Shown: positions 8,916 to 18,861, counted from the first letter of the stretch. The stretch: DNA of 64,000 bases from Bifidobacterium crudilactis (GCF_000738005.1 NZ_JHAL01000002.1:494634-558633); one strand, 5' to 3'. Notes: generated from the letters alone by a model not told the origin. Numbers and translations: made by a program.

Positions 8916-10076
8916 ATGACACGTTGGGATTCTTCAAGCACGGATTGCACCGCTGTGGACGAATGTGCCACCAGTAGAGCCCATGAGGGTGGAGCGCGTG
9001 GTGCAGGATTGACGCACGCGATGCCGTCGGCGGTTGCTGGGCGTACAGACCTTGCGAATGACGCCGGCAAACACGTTTCGGAGTGGCGCTTGCGCGCGAC
9101 GGCATGCCTGATGACGGTGCTTATCGCATGCTTCCCCGCGCTGCTTTCCTCGCAGGCCTTTGCCGATGAGAGTCCCTCCGACAGTGCTTCCGCAACGCCT
9201 TCGGCATCCTCGTCGTCCTCAACAGGGGAGAACGGTGACAGCGGTATGACCGTCACCGATTCCATCACCGACACCCAGAATCTTCTGGGTTCGCAAGCCA
9301 GTCTGGTGAATGATACGATTGCGAAGACCAAAAGCGATACCGGCGTGACGGTTCGGCTGCTGTACTTGTCGACATTCTCCGGGAACAGCAATCCTGAGAA
9401 GTGGACCAGCGCCGTACTCGAATCCACGGACCCTCCGGTCAACACCGTGCTGCTGGCGGTGGCATCGCAAGACGGCAATCTGGTCGTAGCGGTTTCCGGC
9501 AATTCGGAACAGTGGTTGCAGCAACAGTCGACGGTGGATGAGCTTTCGGATGCCGCATTGAAGCCAATCACCGAAGGCAGCACACCTGATTGGGCGAATT
9601 CAGCGATAGATATGATGACCACGCTCACTCAGATCAAACAAACCTCCACGAATTCCACCGCCCAGCATCTGGGGACAACGGCTTTCATCGCGGTGCTGGT
9701 GATTCTGCTGATTGCGGCCTGCGTGATGTTCGCTCTCCACCAGCGTCGAAAGCGCAAAGGAGAGGCCGGAACGCACGATGGCAGACGTACGCGCGACAAC
9801 CGGAGGTCAAGGCGGGAGTCCAAGGCTCCGACGAAAAGACAGTCGAAGAGAAGGGCTTCCCGCCCGCGCGACGGCAGAGGTCAGAATCGTTCACGGCGAG
9901 AGAACCAGCGGCAGGAGGATTCCGCTGAACATCAGAACACAGGGCGGCGGGACGACATGCGGGCTGATTCAGCTTCCACCGAACAGCACAGCTTGTCGCC
10001 GCAATCCACGTCGGCCGATGCTGAATCCGAACATAGGGCAGACATCAGCGCGGATGAGTCCAAGCATGTCGCATAG
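8916..10076 (+). CDS. TPM-domain membrane protein with basic C-terminal tail
   Basis: A protein of about 386 residues. A long N-terminal stretch precedes a hydrophobic signal-like segment (ACLMTVLIACFPALLSSQAFA). A Ser-rich linker follows, then a TPM-type extracytoplasmic domain (DTQNLLGSQASLVNDTIAKTKSDTGVTVRLLYLST ... NTVLLAVASQDGNLVVAVSG). A transmembrane helix (TTAFIAVLVILLIAACVMFAL) leads into a cytoplasmic tail very rich in Arg, Lys and Ser. TPM domains occur in YgcG-like proteins and a thylakoid phosphatase; the bacterial role is unclear. The start is uncertain: the ATG at 8916 has GGAGG only two bases away, and an in-frame ATG at 8904 exists. The 60-residue cytoplasmic leader is unusually long for a signal peptide. 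Confidence 0.75.
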   Translation: MTRWDSSSTDCTAVDECATSRAHEGGARGAGLTHAMPSAVAGRTDLANDAGKHVSEWRLRATACLMTVLIACFPALLSSQAFADESPSDSASATPSASSSSSTGENGDSGMTVTDSITDTQNLLGSQASLVNDTIAKTKSDTGVTVRLLYLSTFSGNSNPEKWTSAVLESTDPPVNTVLLAVASQDGNLVVAVSGNSEQWLQQQSTVDELSDAALKPITEGSTPDWANSAIDMMTTLTQIKQTSTNSTAQHLGTTAFIAVLVILLIAACVMFALHQRRKRKGEAGTHDGRRTRDNRRSRRESKAPTKRQSKRRASRPRDGRGQNRSRRENQRQEDSAEHQNTGRRDDMRADSASTEQHSLSPQSTSADAESEHRADISADESKHVA

Positions 10077-10316
10077 CGTGCAGCTTCAGGCTTCTGCATC
10101 GCGGATGCCCGGATGGGTATGCGGGCTGGGGTGGTGGCGGAGAGGAGTGGCAGAAGGTCGGGGACTCACGTTCTCGGCCTTCCTGCTATCAAGCCATCGA
10201 ATGGCTTATCTTCGACCCATTGCCGCGACTCATTTCGGAGCATGACGTGTGCGATTCCAAGAACAATTCAGATGGCATTCAGGAAACCTCCAGAGAATCG
10301 GGTCAAGCTATAAACC

Positions 10317-11063
10317 ATGACTAAGCCTATAGAAGCATCAATTGTTGTCGTGGATGATGAGCCTTCGATCCGTGAGCTGCTGGTGGCCTCGCTGCATTTC
10401 GCGGGGTTCGAGGTGAACGCCGCGGCCTCCGGCTCCCAAGCCATAGAGGTTATCGAGAAGGTTCAGCCTGACCTCATCGTTCTCGATGTCATGCTCCCTG
10501 ACATCGACGGTTTTACGGTCACCAGGAGAATCAGACAGGAAGGCATCGACGCACCGGTGCTTTTCCTGACGGCAAGGGATGACACTCAGGACAAGGTGAT
10601 GGGCCTTACCGTCGGTGGAGACGACTATGTGACCAAGCCATTCAGCCTTGAGGAGGTCGTGGCGCGAATCAGGGCGATTCTGCGCAGAACTCGCGAGCAG
10701 GTGGAGGACGATCCGATAATTCGTGTGGGTGACCTGGAAATCAACGAGGATTCCCACGATGTCTCCAGGGCAGGGCAGCCCATAGATCTGAGTCCTACCG
10801 AATACAAGCTGCTGAGGTATCTGATGGACAACGAGGGCCGGGTTCTCAGCAAGGCGCAGATTCTTGATCATGTCTGGCAATACGACTGGGGCGGGGATGC
10901 GGCCATCGTCGAATCCTACATCTCGTATCTCCGCAAAAAAGTCGACGGTATCGAAACCACCGACGATAACGGGGAAGCACGGAAAGTGGTGCCTTTGATT
11001 CAGACCAAGCGTGGCATCGGCTACATGATCAGAGAGCCCAAAACCGCATCGGGCGCACAGTGA
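10317..11063 (+). CDS. OmpR/PhoB-family response regulator
   Basis: A 248-residue two-component response regulator. The receiver domain (about 8-120) has the acidic pair DDE, the phosphoacceptor Asp57 in LIVLDVMLPDIDG, the Thr of LFLTARD and the Lys of YVTKPF. The winged-helix DNA-binding domain (about 145-245) contains LSPTEYKLLRYLMDNEGRVLSKAQILDHVW. It overlaps the following kinase gene by four bases, so they form one operon. Organisation and sequence resemble actinobacterial MprA/TcrA-type regulators, but the regulon cannot be inferred. No clear ribosome-binding site precedes the ATG. The 240 bases upstream hold only a small hairpin at about 10191-10207. Confidence 0.95.
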   Translation: MTKPIEASIVVVDDEPSIRELLVASLHFAGFEVNAAASGSQAIEVIEKVQPDLIVLDVMLPDIDGFTVTRRIRQEGIDAPVLFLTARDDTQDKVMGLTVGGDDYVTKPFSLEEVVARIRAILRRTREQVEDDPIIRVGDLEINEDSHDVSRAGQPIDLSPTEYKLLRYLMDNEGRVLSKAQILDHVWQYDWGGDAAIVESYISYLRKKVDGIETTDDNGEARKVVPLIQTKRGIGYMIREPKTASGAQ

Positions 11064-13252
11064 ACAAGCCGAAGCGCGGCGAATCCGCATCTTCATCAAA
11101 CGCCGACCATGCGAAAAGCACCGGGCTCTCCAACGTCAAGGACAGCCTGCACAGGTGGTCGGAACATATCCGCAGACCTGTGATGAGGCAGCTGGATGCA
11201 GTTCCTCTGAGCACCAAGCTCGTGGCCTGCACCCTCGTCGTGCTGGTCATGGGGACTCTGGGCATCACCTTCGCCATACGCTATCTGGTGGGCGGATATC
11301 TGCTGGACAAGACCGATCAGCAGTTGACGCGCCAGGCATCGTTGATATTCAACAACATACGTCAGCTCAGTCAGGAAGACAACGGCAAGGGCGGAGTGGG
11401 TCCGACCGATTACTACCTGCAGATTCGCGACGCCAACTATCAGATCATGACCACCGCATTGACCCCGACACTGTCTTCGGGAGTGACCTCATCTCCTGCA
11501 TTGCCGGCTTCGGGTTCGATGGGAAGCATTCAGATAGGGCAGCCCTTCACCACGACTGCGACGGTGAACGTGAGCGCCGACCACAACCAGTCGGATAGCG
11601 CGACCCTGAAGATGGCCAATGCTCCATGGCGTGTCGTCGCACTGGAGTGGCAGATACAGGGGCAGAGCAGCGATCAGGATTCTTCGCATGGCGTGCTCTT
11701 CATCGGTCTGTCCCTGAGCGACCAGTTGGACACCACGGAGACTCTGACCAGATACAGTCTGTTCGTCGGCATCGGCATCGTCCTGCTTGGCGCGTTGCTG
11801 GCGATGCTGACGATACAACGAACCCTGCTGCCCCTGAAACGCATTGAGAAAACGGCGGCCCAGATAGCGGCCGGTGACCTGTCGCAACGTATTCCGCCTG
11901 CTCCCGACAATACCGAGGTCGGTTCCTTGTCCACATCGCTCAATGCGATGCTCGCCCGCATCGAACAGAGCTTCGACGAGCAGACCGAGACGACGGAGAA
12001 GATGAAACGTTTCGTCTCTGATGCCAGCCACGAGCTCCGTACTCCTTTGGCGGCCATCCATGGCTATGCGGAACTGTACAAGATGCAACGGGATTATCCT
12101 GGTGCGCTGGAACGCGCGGATGAATCGATACAGCATATCGAGGCGTCGAGTACCAGGATGGCCATTCTGGTGGAGGATTTGCTGTCGCTGGCCAGACTGG
12201 ACGAGGGGCGCGGCATCGATGTGCATCAGCAGGTGCGTCTGAGCTCAGTGGTCAACGACGCGGTCGACGATTTGCATGCTCTCGATCCAAGCAGGGACAT
12301 AGCTTTCGGCACGCTCTCCATTCACGGTCCTGCGCCGGAGGACAATGTGACCGGCCTGGCCAGTCTGAACAGGAAGGCTTCGACCGGACATCCGCAATTC
12401 GGTATGGTGCAGAAAGAATCAAGTGAAGGTCCCTCCTTCGCCTTCTCTTCGGGCACCGTCCCCGATGTCACCATTCCCGGAGACCCTTCCAGGCTCCGTC
12501 AGGTGGTCACCAATATCGTGGGAAACATCCATCGCTACACGCCGAGCGATTCGCCTGTGCGCGTGGGGTTGGGCGTCATGCCGGCCTCCATCAGCGCGGC
12601 GGCGCTGTCAAGACTCCCATCGAAGGCGTCTTCGCTTGCGCGTTTCATCGAGGCCGCAGAGGTCGGCCAGGGCAACAACATGGGTACCAGGTATGCCGTG
12701 GTGCAGTTCTCCGACCATGGACCCGGGGTGCCTGAAGCCTCGCTTCATCAGTTGTTCGAGCGATTCTATACGGCTGACCCCTCCCGTGCCAGAGAGAAGG
12801 GTGGTACCGGTCTGGGCCTGGCCATTGCCTTCTCGGTGGTCAAGGCGCATCAGGGCATGATATGCGCGACGCAGACCCCCGGCGGAGGGTTGACCTTCAC
12901 CGTCGTGTTGCCCTTGGGCGTCGAGGAGCGGCATGAGACCCCGACGGCGACGTCATCCTCCGACAATTATGGCGGTCGAAAAGCCAGGCAGAACGCCAAA
13001 GCCCAGGCTAAGGCACAGTCCAAGGCACAGGCACGGTCAAAGGTGTCTTCACCGTCACCGGCACAGCAGCAGGAGTCAGCGTCGTCTGCACTTCCATCCG
13101 CATCGAATGCCGGGAATTCACAGAGGGATGTAAGCGGAGGCTCGGTTTACGACTCCCGTGGCGTACAGGGACTGCAGGAGCCGCAAGCTGAGGGGATGCA
13201 AGGTGACGGCGCTGATACAGGCCTCGATAAGACCGCAAGGCACGGTTCGTAG
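11060..13252 (+). CDS. Membrane sensor histidine kinase with long low-complexity tail
   Basis: A 730-residue kinase partnered with the regulator upstream; its GTG start overlaps that stop (GTGA). The order is: a cytoplasmic N-terminus of about 50 residues, transmembrane helix 1 (about 53-78), an extracytoplasmic sensor of about 155 residues, helix 2 (about 232-253), HAMP, HisKA with phosphoacceptor His324 in FVSDASHELRTPLA, and an ATPase domain. The ATPase domain has an N box (VVTNIVGNIHRYTP), DHGPGVPE and GGTGLGLAIAFSVV. After the catalytic domain there is an unusual tail of about 110 residues rich in Ala, Lys, Gln and Ser, including repeated KAQ units. The ATPase domain also has inserted segments between the H and N boxes. 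The signal sensed is unknown. Confidence 0.94.
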   Translation: MNKPKRGESASSSNADHAKSTGLSNVKDSLHRWSEHIRRPVMRQLDAVPLSTKLVACTLVVLVMGTLGITFAIRYLVGGYLLDKTDQQLTRQASLIFNNIRQLSQEDNGKGGVGPTDYYLQIRDANYQIMTTALTPTLSSGVTSSPALPASGSMGSIQIGQPFTTTATVNVSADHNQSDSATLKMANAPWRVVALEWQIQGQSSDQDSSHGVLFIGLSLSDQLDTTETLTRYSLFVGIGIVLLGALLAMLTIQRTLLPLKRIEKTAAQIAAGDLSQRIPPAPDNTEVGSLSTSLNAMLARIEQSFDEQTETTEKMKRFVSDASHELRTPLAAIHGYAELYKMQRDYPGALERADESIQHIEASSTRMAILVEDLLSLARLDEGRGIDVHQQVRLSSVVNDAVDDLHALDPSRDIAFGTLSIHGPAPEDNVTGLASLNRKASTGHPQFGMVQKESSEGPSFAFSSGTVPDVTIPGDPSRLRQVVTNIVGNIHRYTPSDSPVRVGLGVMPASISAAALSRLPSKASSLARFIEAAEVGQGNNMGTRYAVVQFSDHGPGVPEASLHQLFERFYTADPSRAREKGGTGLGLAIAFSVVKAHQGMICATQTPGGGLTFTVVLPLGVEERHETPTATSSSDNYGGRKARQNAKAQAKAQSKAQARSKVSSPSPAQQQESASSALPSASNAGNSQRDVSGGSVYDSRGVQGLQEPQAEGMQGDGADTGLDKTARHGS

Positions 13253-13388
13253 AGGCTTCCGGCTCTCGCAGGAGTTGACCATGAGAGAACATGCATCGAG
13301 TCTGGGCTTGCGCTAGACTGGGTATTCGGTTTTCCTATACGAACACACATGTGGTGTGTGCCGATTCAGATTGCAGTGAGGAGTAGAT

Positions 13389-13778
13389 ATGCCCAGCGGG
13401 AAAGTACGTTGGTTCGATGCCGCCAGAGGCTTCGGATTCATAACCGGCGACGACGGGGAAGATGTCTTTCTTCCTTCAAGCGCGTTGCCCGCAGGCGTAT
13501 CGACCCTACGCAAGGGCGCGAAGGTGGAGTTCTCGGTGGCGGAAGGCAGAAAAGGCCCGCAGGCCCTTGACCTCACTGTGGTCGGCCCCGCACCGTCGGT
13601 TATCAAGGCGACTCGGCCGAAGCCGGATGACATGGCCGCGATCGTCGAGGACCTGATAAAGCTGCTCGACTCCGCAGGCAACGGTTTGCGCAGACATCAC
13701 TATCCGGCACCCGCCGATTCCAGGAAGCTGGCGACATTGCTGCGTGCGGTCGCCGATAACTTCGACGTTCAGGACTGA
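13389..13778 (+). CDS. Cold-shock-domain protein with C-terminal extension
   Basis: A 129-residue protein. The first 65 residues form a cold-shock domain (SGKVRWFDAARGFGFITGDDGEDVFLPSSAL) with RNP1-like RGFGFI. RNP2 reads VFLPSSAL instead of the usual VFVHFSAI, losing an aromatic residue used in RNA stacking. A helical C-terminal extension of about 55 residues follows, of a kind typical of actinobacterial CspB-like proteins. It probably acts as a nucleic-acid binding protein with modified specificity. GAGGAG precedes the ATG at good spacing. The next gene (DUF3027) is co-directional 47 bases downstream and may be co-transcribed. Confidence 0.9.
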   Translation: MPSGKVRWFDAARGFGFITGDDGEDVFLPSSALPAGVSTLRKGAKVEFSVAEGRKGPQALDLTVVGPAPSVIKATRPKPDDMAAIVEDLIKLLDSAGNGLRRHHYPAPADSRKLATLLRAVADNFDVQD

Positions 13779-13825
13779 TTATCCCGGCGTCATCACAACA
13801 ATCATCGCCATCGAAGGTGTGACAG

Positions 13826-15043
13826 ATGTCTCAACAACTCAGCGGCCCGCAAGAGCTTGCCAAATCAGTGGCGCTAGACGTTGCCTCGGAGCCCGATGAA
13901 GTGGGTGAATTCGTCGTCGCCCATGATGACGGCGACAATATCACCGATTTTCGTTTCGCTTCGCGGGTACGTGGATACGAGAACTGGCAGTGGTCGGTAA
14001 CCCTGTTCCACGACGAGGAACTCGACAGCTGGACCGTGGACGAGTCCTCGCTGATACCCGCCGAGGGTGCGTTGCTTCCTCCGCAGTGGATTCCATGGAA
14101 GGACCGTCTGCGTCCCGAGGACCTATCGGTGACGGATTCCCTGGGAACGGAAGCGGACGATCCGCGCATCGAACAGGGCTTGCCCGAAAACGTCCTTGAG
14201 AGTGCCGAACGACAGATTCATGAGGGTGCCGGCTTGGAGAGCGCCGATTCTCAGTCGCCAACTGACGGTGTGGCGGATGACGGAAGTGCGGCAGACGCCG
14301 GTGCGGCCGAGAAAGAGGAAGGCGCTTCGGAATCCTCCTCGACGGTATCTTCAACATCGGTATCCTCCACTGTGTCGTCATCCATATCGGCTGACGATAA
14401 GGCGACATCCGAGGAGTTCTCCCGCAATGCCGAGGATTTGGCGGATGCCGCGGTCGCCTTCCATCTGACCAGATCGCATGTCATGACCGCAGAAGGCAGG
14501 GCGGAAACAACGAAACGCTGGTATGCAGGTCAACATGGGCCGAAGTCTCTGTCGACAAAGACCGCCGATGGACTGACCTGCGAGGAATGCGGGTTCCTGA
14601 TTCCATTGCAGGGGGAGTTGGGGCGGATGTTCGCCGTATGCGCGAACAAGTGGAGCCCCGATGACGGCAAGGTCGTCTCTTTGGACCACGGATGCGGCGA
14701 GCATTCGGAAATCGAAGCCGCCGAGGCAAGCCCGCTGTGGGTGCAATCCGAACCTGCTTATGACGATGTTCATGTCGATATCGTCAGGCGCAGTCCCGTC
14801 GCGGTCTTAGGCGCTGAAAAACTCTCACCGACGACGTCAGAGCCGGCTTCGGATACGGAGCTTCCGGAAGTCGAGATACTGGAGTCCATCGAGGCCGAGT
14901 CCGCCAGCCCGACCGCAACACGCACGGCATCGAAGCGGAAAGCGACTGGGGACGTTACTCCTCGCAAGAAGACGGTTCGCCGTACGTCGAAGGCGACCAA
15001 ACAGACAGATGGTGACTCCGGTACGACCTCGGAGACCGAGTGA
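13826..15043 (+). CDS. DUF3027 domain-containing protein
   Basis: A 405-residue protein in three parts. The N-terminal part (about 1-110) has the DUF3027 pattern (VRGYENWQWSVTLFHDEEL ... SLIPAEGALLPPQWIPWKDRLRPEDL). An acidic, Ser/Glu/Asp-rich spacer covers about 125-200. The second conserved block (about 225-300) has C-x2-C (CEECGFLIPLQGELGRMFAVCANKWSPDDGKVVSLDHGCGEHSE), which suggests a metal-binding fold. The last 100 residues are basic and low in complexity (KRKATGDVTPRKKTVRR). The family is restricted to Actinomycetota and its function is not known. It follows the cold-shock-domain gene in the same direction. Confidence 0.88.
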   Translation: MSQQLSGPQELAKSVALDVASEPDEVGEFVVAHDDGDNITDFRFASRVRGYENWQWSVTLFHDEELDSWTVDESSLIPAEGALLPPQWIPWKDRLRPEDLSVTDSLGTEADDPRIEQGLPENVLESAERQIHEGAGLESADSQSPTDGVADDGSAADAGAAEKEEGASESSSTVSSTSVSSTVSSSISADDKATSEEFSRNAEDLADAAVAFHLTRSHVMTAEGRAETTKRWYAGQHGPKSLSTKTADGLTCEECGFLIPLQGELGRMFAVCANKWSPDDGKVVSLDHGCGEHSEIEAAEASPLWVQSEPAYDDVHVDIVRRSPVAVLGAEKLSPTTSEPASDTELPEVEILESIEAESASPTATRTASKRKATGDVTPRKKTVRRTSKATKQTDGDSGTTSETE

Positions 15044-15059
15044 GACGCCATTCGGTCTC
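15032..15059. terminator. Possible bidirectional hairpin between DUF3027 and usp genes
   Basis: GAGACCGA (15032-15039) pairs with TCGGTCTC (15052-15059). It straddles the DUF3027 stop codon and lies just beyond the end of the convergent universal stress gene. No T tract is present, so termination is only suggested. Confidence 0.45.
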
Positions 15060-15070
15060 AGGCGGAGTAT

Positions 15071-16102
15071 TCAGCGCACGATGGTAACCGTGCAGTCGGT
15101 CATCGTCAGCATCTGCCTGCTGACGGACCCCAGGAAATGCGCATCGAGACCGGACAATCCGCGCGACCCCACAATCACCCATGAGGTGTGGTTTGCTGCG
15201 TGAATAAGCCCTTTCGCCGGCGAAATGTGGAAGGCATGCGTGCGCACAGTCACGGTATCCGGGATTCTGGCCTTGGCGACGAGTTCGGCGAGTGTATCCT
15301 CCGCTGTCTGCTGCCCGACTTCGATGGGTGCGATTGCGTTTTGGTAACCCGGGATATTTCCCAGTTCCTTCAACTGCCAGCAATAGAGCACATGCAGCGT
15401 GGCTTGGTGCAGGGAGGCCTCGCGTGCGGCGAATTCCAAGGCCTTCATGGACAGGCGTGAGCCGTCGACCCCGACGACGATGGACTTCGCCTTGCGCGCC
15501 TGCTGACCCTGATATTCCTCATGTCTCTGCATGCTCTTCACATCGGCGTCGGGAACGTTGCTGGGAAGGTCATCAACGAAGGCCTGCTCCATATCCTGTT
15601 CGACCTGCTCGGCGTCATCAGCCGGAATTCTGACGACGGTGACGGGCACGGTGGCGTCCTCGGCGAGCGAAGCGGATGTGGAACCCAGGAACCATCTCGC
15701 GACACGGCCGAGCGAACGTCGACCGACCACGATCTGCTGCGCCTGATGCCCGATCTCGAGAAGTGCCTCGGGTCCTGAAGCCTTGACCGGGGTGAATACC
15801 AGCGAAGCCCTGTCAACGGGAATGTCGGCGCATTCGGTGGACACCCAGCTGTTGAGCACCTTGATGATGCTTGCGCGGACCCTCGTCCAGTCCTCTTCGT
15901 CGTGGGGTTCGGCGCCGAGATCCCACGAGCGCGTCCACCCGAAAACGATGTTCACCCGTTGTTCGCTCAGTACGGACTCGGCAAGGGCCCAGCGTAAGGC
16001 GGCAAAGGATTCCCGGGAGCCATCGACACCAACGACGATGTCGGCTTCGGTGGCGGTGGCGGCGTGTTCCGTTCCTGTGTAGGTCTCGTTCTGATGCGTC
16101 AT
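15071..16102 (-). CDS. Tandem universal stress protein (two UspA domains)
   Basis: A 343-residue protein of two Usp domains (about 20-165 and 190-340). Both contain VGVDGS at strand 1 and the ATP-binding signature G-x2-G-x9-G-(S/T): VGRRSLGRVARWFLGSTSAS and VGSRGLSGLDAHFLGSVSRQ. It is therefore of the nucleotide-binding class. Such proteins modulate survival in stress or growth arrest. An AGGAGG box stands nine bases before the ATG at 16102; the ATG at 16108 lies only three bases from it. The gene is divergent from clpC, and a candidate ClgR site sits between them, so it might share stress control. Confidence 0.92.
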   Translation of the reverse strand: MTHQNETYTGTEHAATATEADIVVGVDGSRESFAALRWALAESVLSEQRVNIVFGWTRSWDLGAEPHDEEDWTRVRASIIKVLNSWVSTECADIPVDRASLVFTPVKASGPEALLEIGHQAQQIVVGRRSLGRVARWFLGSTSASLAEDATVPVTVVRIPADDAEQVEQDMEQAFVDDLPSNVPDADVKSMQRHEEYQGQQARKAKSIVVGVDGSRLSMKALEFAAREASLHQATLHVLYCWQLKELGNIPGYQNAIAPIEVGQQTAEDTLAELVAKARIPDTVTVRTHAFHISPAKGLIHAANHTSWVIVGSRGLSGLDAHFLGSVSRQMLTMTDCTVTIVR

Positions 16103-16150
16103 CGCCATCACCCTCCTAAAATGGTTGATATAGACCAGCATAACCGCGAA

Positions 16151-16168
16151 TTTGCGTTCATAGCGCAA
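16151..16168. promoter_or_regulatory. Candidate ClgR-like operator between usp and clpC
   Basis: CGT-TCATA-GCG (16155-16165) matches the C. glutamicum ClgR core CGC-YNANR-GCG at all spacer positions and at five of six arm bases. ClgR is known to control clp genes in actinobacteria, including bifidobacteria. The site lies 74-91 bases upstream of the clpC start. It is an inspection-level match only. Confidence 0.4.
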
Positions 16169-16241
16169 TAGAGAAACGGCCGTGAATAAACGTCATCGCA
16201 AATCTGTAGAGTGAGTGACAGTTTCAAAGGGAAGGACAAGC

Positions 16242-18839
16242 ATGTTCGAACGGTTTACCGACCGTGCGCGGCGCGTCATCGTGCTCGCGCAGGAAGAGGC
16301 TCGCGCCCTTCAACACAATTACATCGGTACCGAGCACCTCCTGCTCGGACTGATTCGTGAGGGTGAAGGTGTCGCCGCCAAGGCGCTCGCTGCCAAGGGT
16401 GTGGAGTTGGATGCCACCCGTAAGCAGGTCGAGGAAATGATCGGCAAGGGGAATGCGGCCCCGAACGGGCACATCCCATTCACGCCGCATGCCAAGCAAG
16501 TGCTGGAGCTGAGTTTGCGCGAGGCGCTGCAACTGGGCCACAGCTATATCGGCACCGAGCATATTCTGCTCGGTTTGATTCGTGAGGGCGAGGGTGTCGG
16601 CACACAGGTCCTCATCAAGATGGGTGTCGATCTCGGTGAGCTCCGCACCTCGACGATTGATTTGATTCGTGGCAGCCATGAAGGTTCCGACGCCGCGAAG
16701 GCTGATCTCGCCAACGCCGGAAGCGTGCAGAACAAGCAGGGCCAGACCGGTTCGGCCATTCTGGACCAGTTCGGACGCAACCTCACTCAGGAGGCGGCCG
16801 AAGGCAAGCTCGATCCGGTAATCGGACGCAGTGCGGAAATCGAACGTGTGATGGTGGTTCTGTCCCGACGCACGAAGAACAATCCGGTGCTGATAGGAGA
16901 GCCTGGCGTAGGCAAGACCGCCGTGGTCGAAGGGCTGGCTCAGAAGATTCATGTGGGAGACGTGCCGGAGACGCTGAAGGGCAAGCAGGTCTATTCGCTT
17001 GACCTCGGCTCCATGGTTGCGGGTTCCCGGTACCGTGGCGATTTCGAAGAGCGTCTCAAGAAGGTCCTCAAAGAGATCAAGACGCGCGGTGACATCGTGC
17101 TGTTCATCGACGAGATTCACACCATCGTCGGTGCCGGCTCCGCAGACGGTGCCCTCGGGGCATCCGATATGCTCAAGCCCATGCTGGCCCGTGGCGAGCT
17201 GCAGACCATCGGCGCCACCACCACCGAGGAATACCGCAAATACATCGAGAAGGATGCCGCGCTGGAACGTCGTTTCCAGCCGATTCAGGTTCCTGAACCT
17301 ACGGTCGCGGAAACGATCGAGATTCTCAAGGGGCTGCGCGACCGTTACGAGAACCATCACCATGTGACGATTACCGACGGTGCATTGCAATCGGCGGCCG
17401 AACTGTCCGCGCGGTACATTCAGGACCGCAATCTGCCGGACAAGGCCATCGATCTGATCGATGAGGCCGGAGCGCGACTGCGTATCAAGCGTCTGACCGC
17501 GCCTCCCGAGCTTCGCGATCTTGACGAGAAGATCGCCAAGCTGAGCGAGCAGAAGGACCAGGCCATCAAGGACCAGGACTTCGAGAAGGCCGCCGAATTG
17601 CGTGACGGCCAGGAGAAGCTTGAAACCGAGCGCAAGGAGAAGGAACAGTCCTGGCGCGAGGGCGAGTCCGATGTGCGTATGGTCGTGGATGAGGACGTCA
17701 TCGCCGAGGTGATTTCGTCGAGTACCGGCATACCGGTGTTCAAGCTCACCCAGGCGGAGTCGAAGAAGCTGCTCAACATGGAAGGTGAGCTGCACAAGCG
17801 CATCATCGGCCAGGATGAAGCGGTCAGCGCACTGTCTCGTTCGATTCGTAGAACCCGTGTAGGGCTCAAGGATCCCAAGCGTCCTGCCGGTTCATTCATC
17901 TTCGCCGGGCCGACCGGTGTGGGCAAGACCGAGCTCGCCAAGACGCTCGCGTCTTTCCTCTTCGATGATGAGGATGCACTGATTCGCGTCGATATGTCCG
18001 AATTCGCCGAGAAGTACGCGGCATCGCGTCTCTTCGGCGCTCCTCCGGGGTATGTCGGTTACGAAGAGGGCGGCGAGCTGACCGAGAAGGTCCGTCGCAA
18101 GCCCTTCTCGGTGGTGCTCTTCGACGAGATCGAGAAGGCACACCCGGATATCTTCAACACGCTGCTGCAGGTGCTTGATGAAGGTCATCTCACCGACGGT
18201 CAGGGCCGCAAGGTGGACTTCAAGAACACGATCATCATTCTGACGACCAACCTTGGTACTCGGGACATTGCCCGTGCCGCCAACACCGGTTTCAATCTCG
18301 GCAACAACACCGAGACCAGCTACCAGCGGATGAAGGATCAGGTCACCAGCGAACTCAAGCAGCAGTTCCGTCCGGAGTTCCTGAACCGTCTCGACGACAT
18401 CATCGTGTTCCAGCAGCTCAATGAGCAGCAGGTTCGTCAGATCGTCGATCTGGACGTCAAGCAGCTCAACGACCGTCTGTTCGAGCGTCATATGTCTCTC
18501 GAACTCAGCGACGCCGCCAAGGATCTGCTCGCGCAGAAGGGCTTCGACCCGCTGCTGGGTGCCAGGCCCTTGCGTCGCGTCATTCAGCGGGATATCGAGG
18601 ATGCGATTTCCGAGAAGATTCTGCTGGGCGAGCTGGGCGACAACGAGCATGTGTTGGTCGATGCCGAAGGCGAAGGCATTCTCGGCGAATTCACCTTCAC
18701 CGGCAAACCCTTCGAACAGGATGCCGAAGGCAACAAGCCGGAACTGGTCGGAGCCTCGACAGGGGCCTCGAACGGTGCGGATGTCACCGATGACGGCGCA
18801 GACGACGCCGGCGCGGATACGGCGGATAGTGCCGAATAG
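16242..18839 (+). CDS. clpC: ATP-dependent Clp protease ATP-binding subunit ClpC
   Basis: An 865-residue Hsp100 unfoldase that feeds proteins to ClpP. The N-domain has two Clp-N repeats ([21 protein letters not shown] and [21 protein letters not shown]). The first AAA+ module has Walker A GEPGVGKT at 219-226. A UVR motif ([23 protein letters not shown]) lies in the linker and is diagnostic of ClpC rather than ClpB. The second AAA+ module has Walker A GPTGVGKT at 556-563. The start [13 protein letters not shown] at 16242 is the conserved one. The last 40 residues form an acidic Ala/Asp-rich tail. The gene stands alone with its own promoter region and strong terminator. Confidence 0.98.
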   Translation: MFERFTDRARRVIVLAQEEARALQHNYIGTEHLLLGLIREGEGVAAKALAAKGVELDATRKQVEEMIGKGNAAPNGHIPFTPHAKQVLELSLREALQLGHSYIGTEHILLGLIREGEGVGTQVLIKMGVDLGELRTSTIDLIRGSHEGSDAAKADLANAGSVQNKQGQTGSAILDQFGRNLTQEAAEGKLDPVIGRSAEIERVMVVLSRRTKNNPVLIGEPGVGKTAVVEGLAQKIHVGDVPETLKGKQVYSLDLGSMVAGSRYRGDFEERLKKVLKEIKTRGDIVLFIDEIHTIVGAGSADGALGASDMLKPMLARGELQTIGATTTEEYRKYIEKDAALERRFQPIQVPEPTVAETIEILKGLRDRYENHHHVTITDGALQSAAELSARYIQDRNLPDKAIDLIDEAGARLRIKRLTAPPELRDLDEKIAKLSEQKDQAIKDQDFEKAAELRDGQEKLETERKEKEQSWREGESDVRMVVDEDVIAEVISSSTGIPVFKLTQAESKKLLNMEGELHKRIIGQDEAVSALSRSIRRTRVGLKDPKRPAGSFIFAGPTGVGKTELAKTLASFLFDDEDALIRVDMSEFAEKYAASRLFGAPPGYVGYEEGGELTEKVRRKPFSVVLFDEIEKAHPDIFNTLLQVLDEGHLTDGQGRKVDFKNTIIILTTNLGTRDIARAANTGFNLGNNTETSYQRMKDQVTSELKQQFRPEFLNRLDDIIVFQQLNEQQVRQIVDLDVKQLNDRLFERHMSLELSDAAKDLLAQKGFDPLLGARPLRRVIQRDIEDAISEKILLGELGDNEHVLVDAEGEGILGEFTFTGKPFEQDAEGNKPELVGASTGASNGADVTDDGADDAGADTADSAE

Positions 18840-18861
18840 CCGCTGAACCATTTCCGCCAGT

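Noticed and set aside
10191..10207. AAGCCAT/ATGGCTT hairpin before the response regulator as a terminator or operator
   Set aside because: The stem is only seven pairs with no T tract and lies far from the upstream stop, so no function is assigned.
13008..13130. KAQ-coding repeats in the kinase tail as a DNA-level tandem repeat
   Set aside because: The DNA units (AAGGCACAG-like) are short and imperfect. The signal is better described as a low-complexity protein tail.
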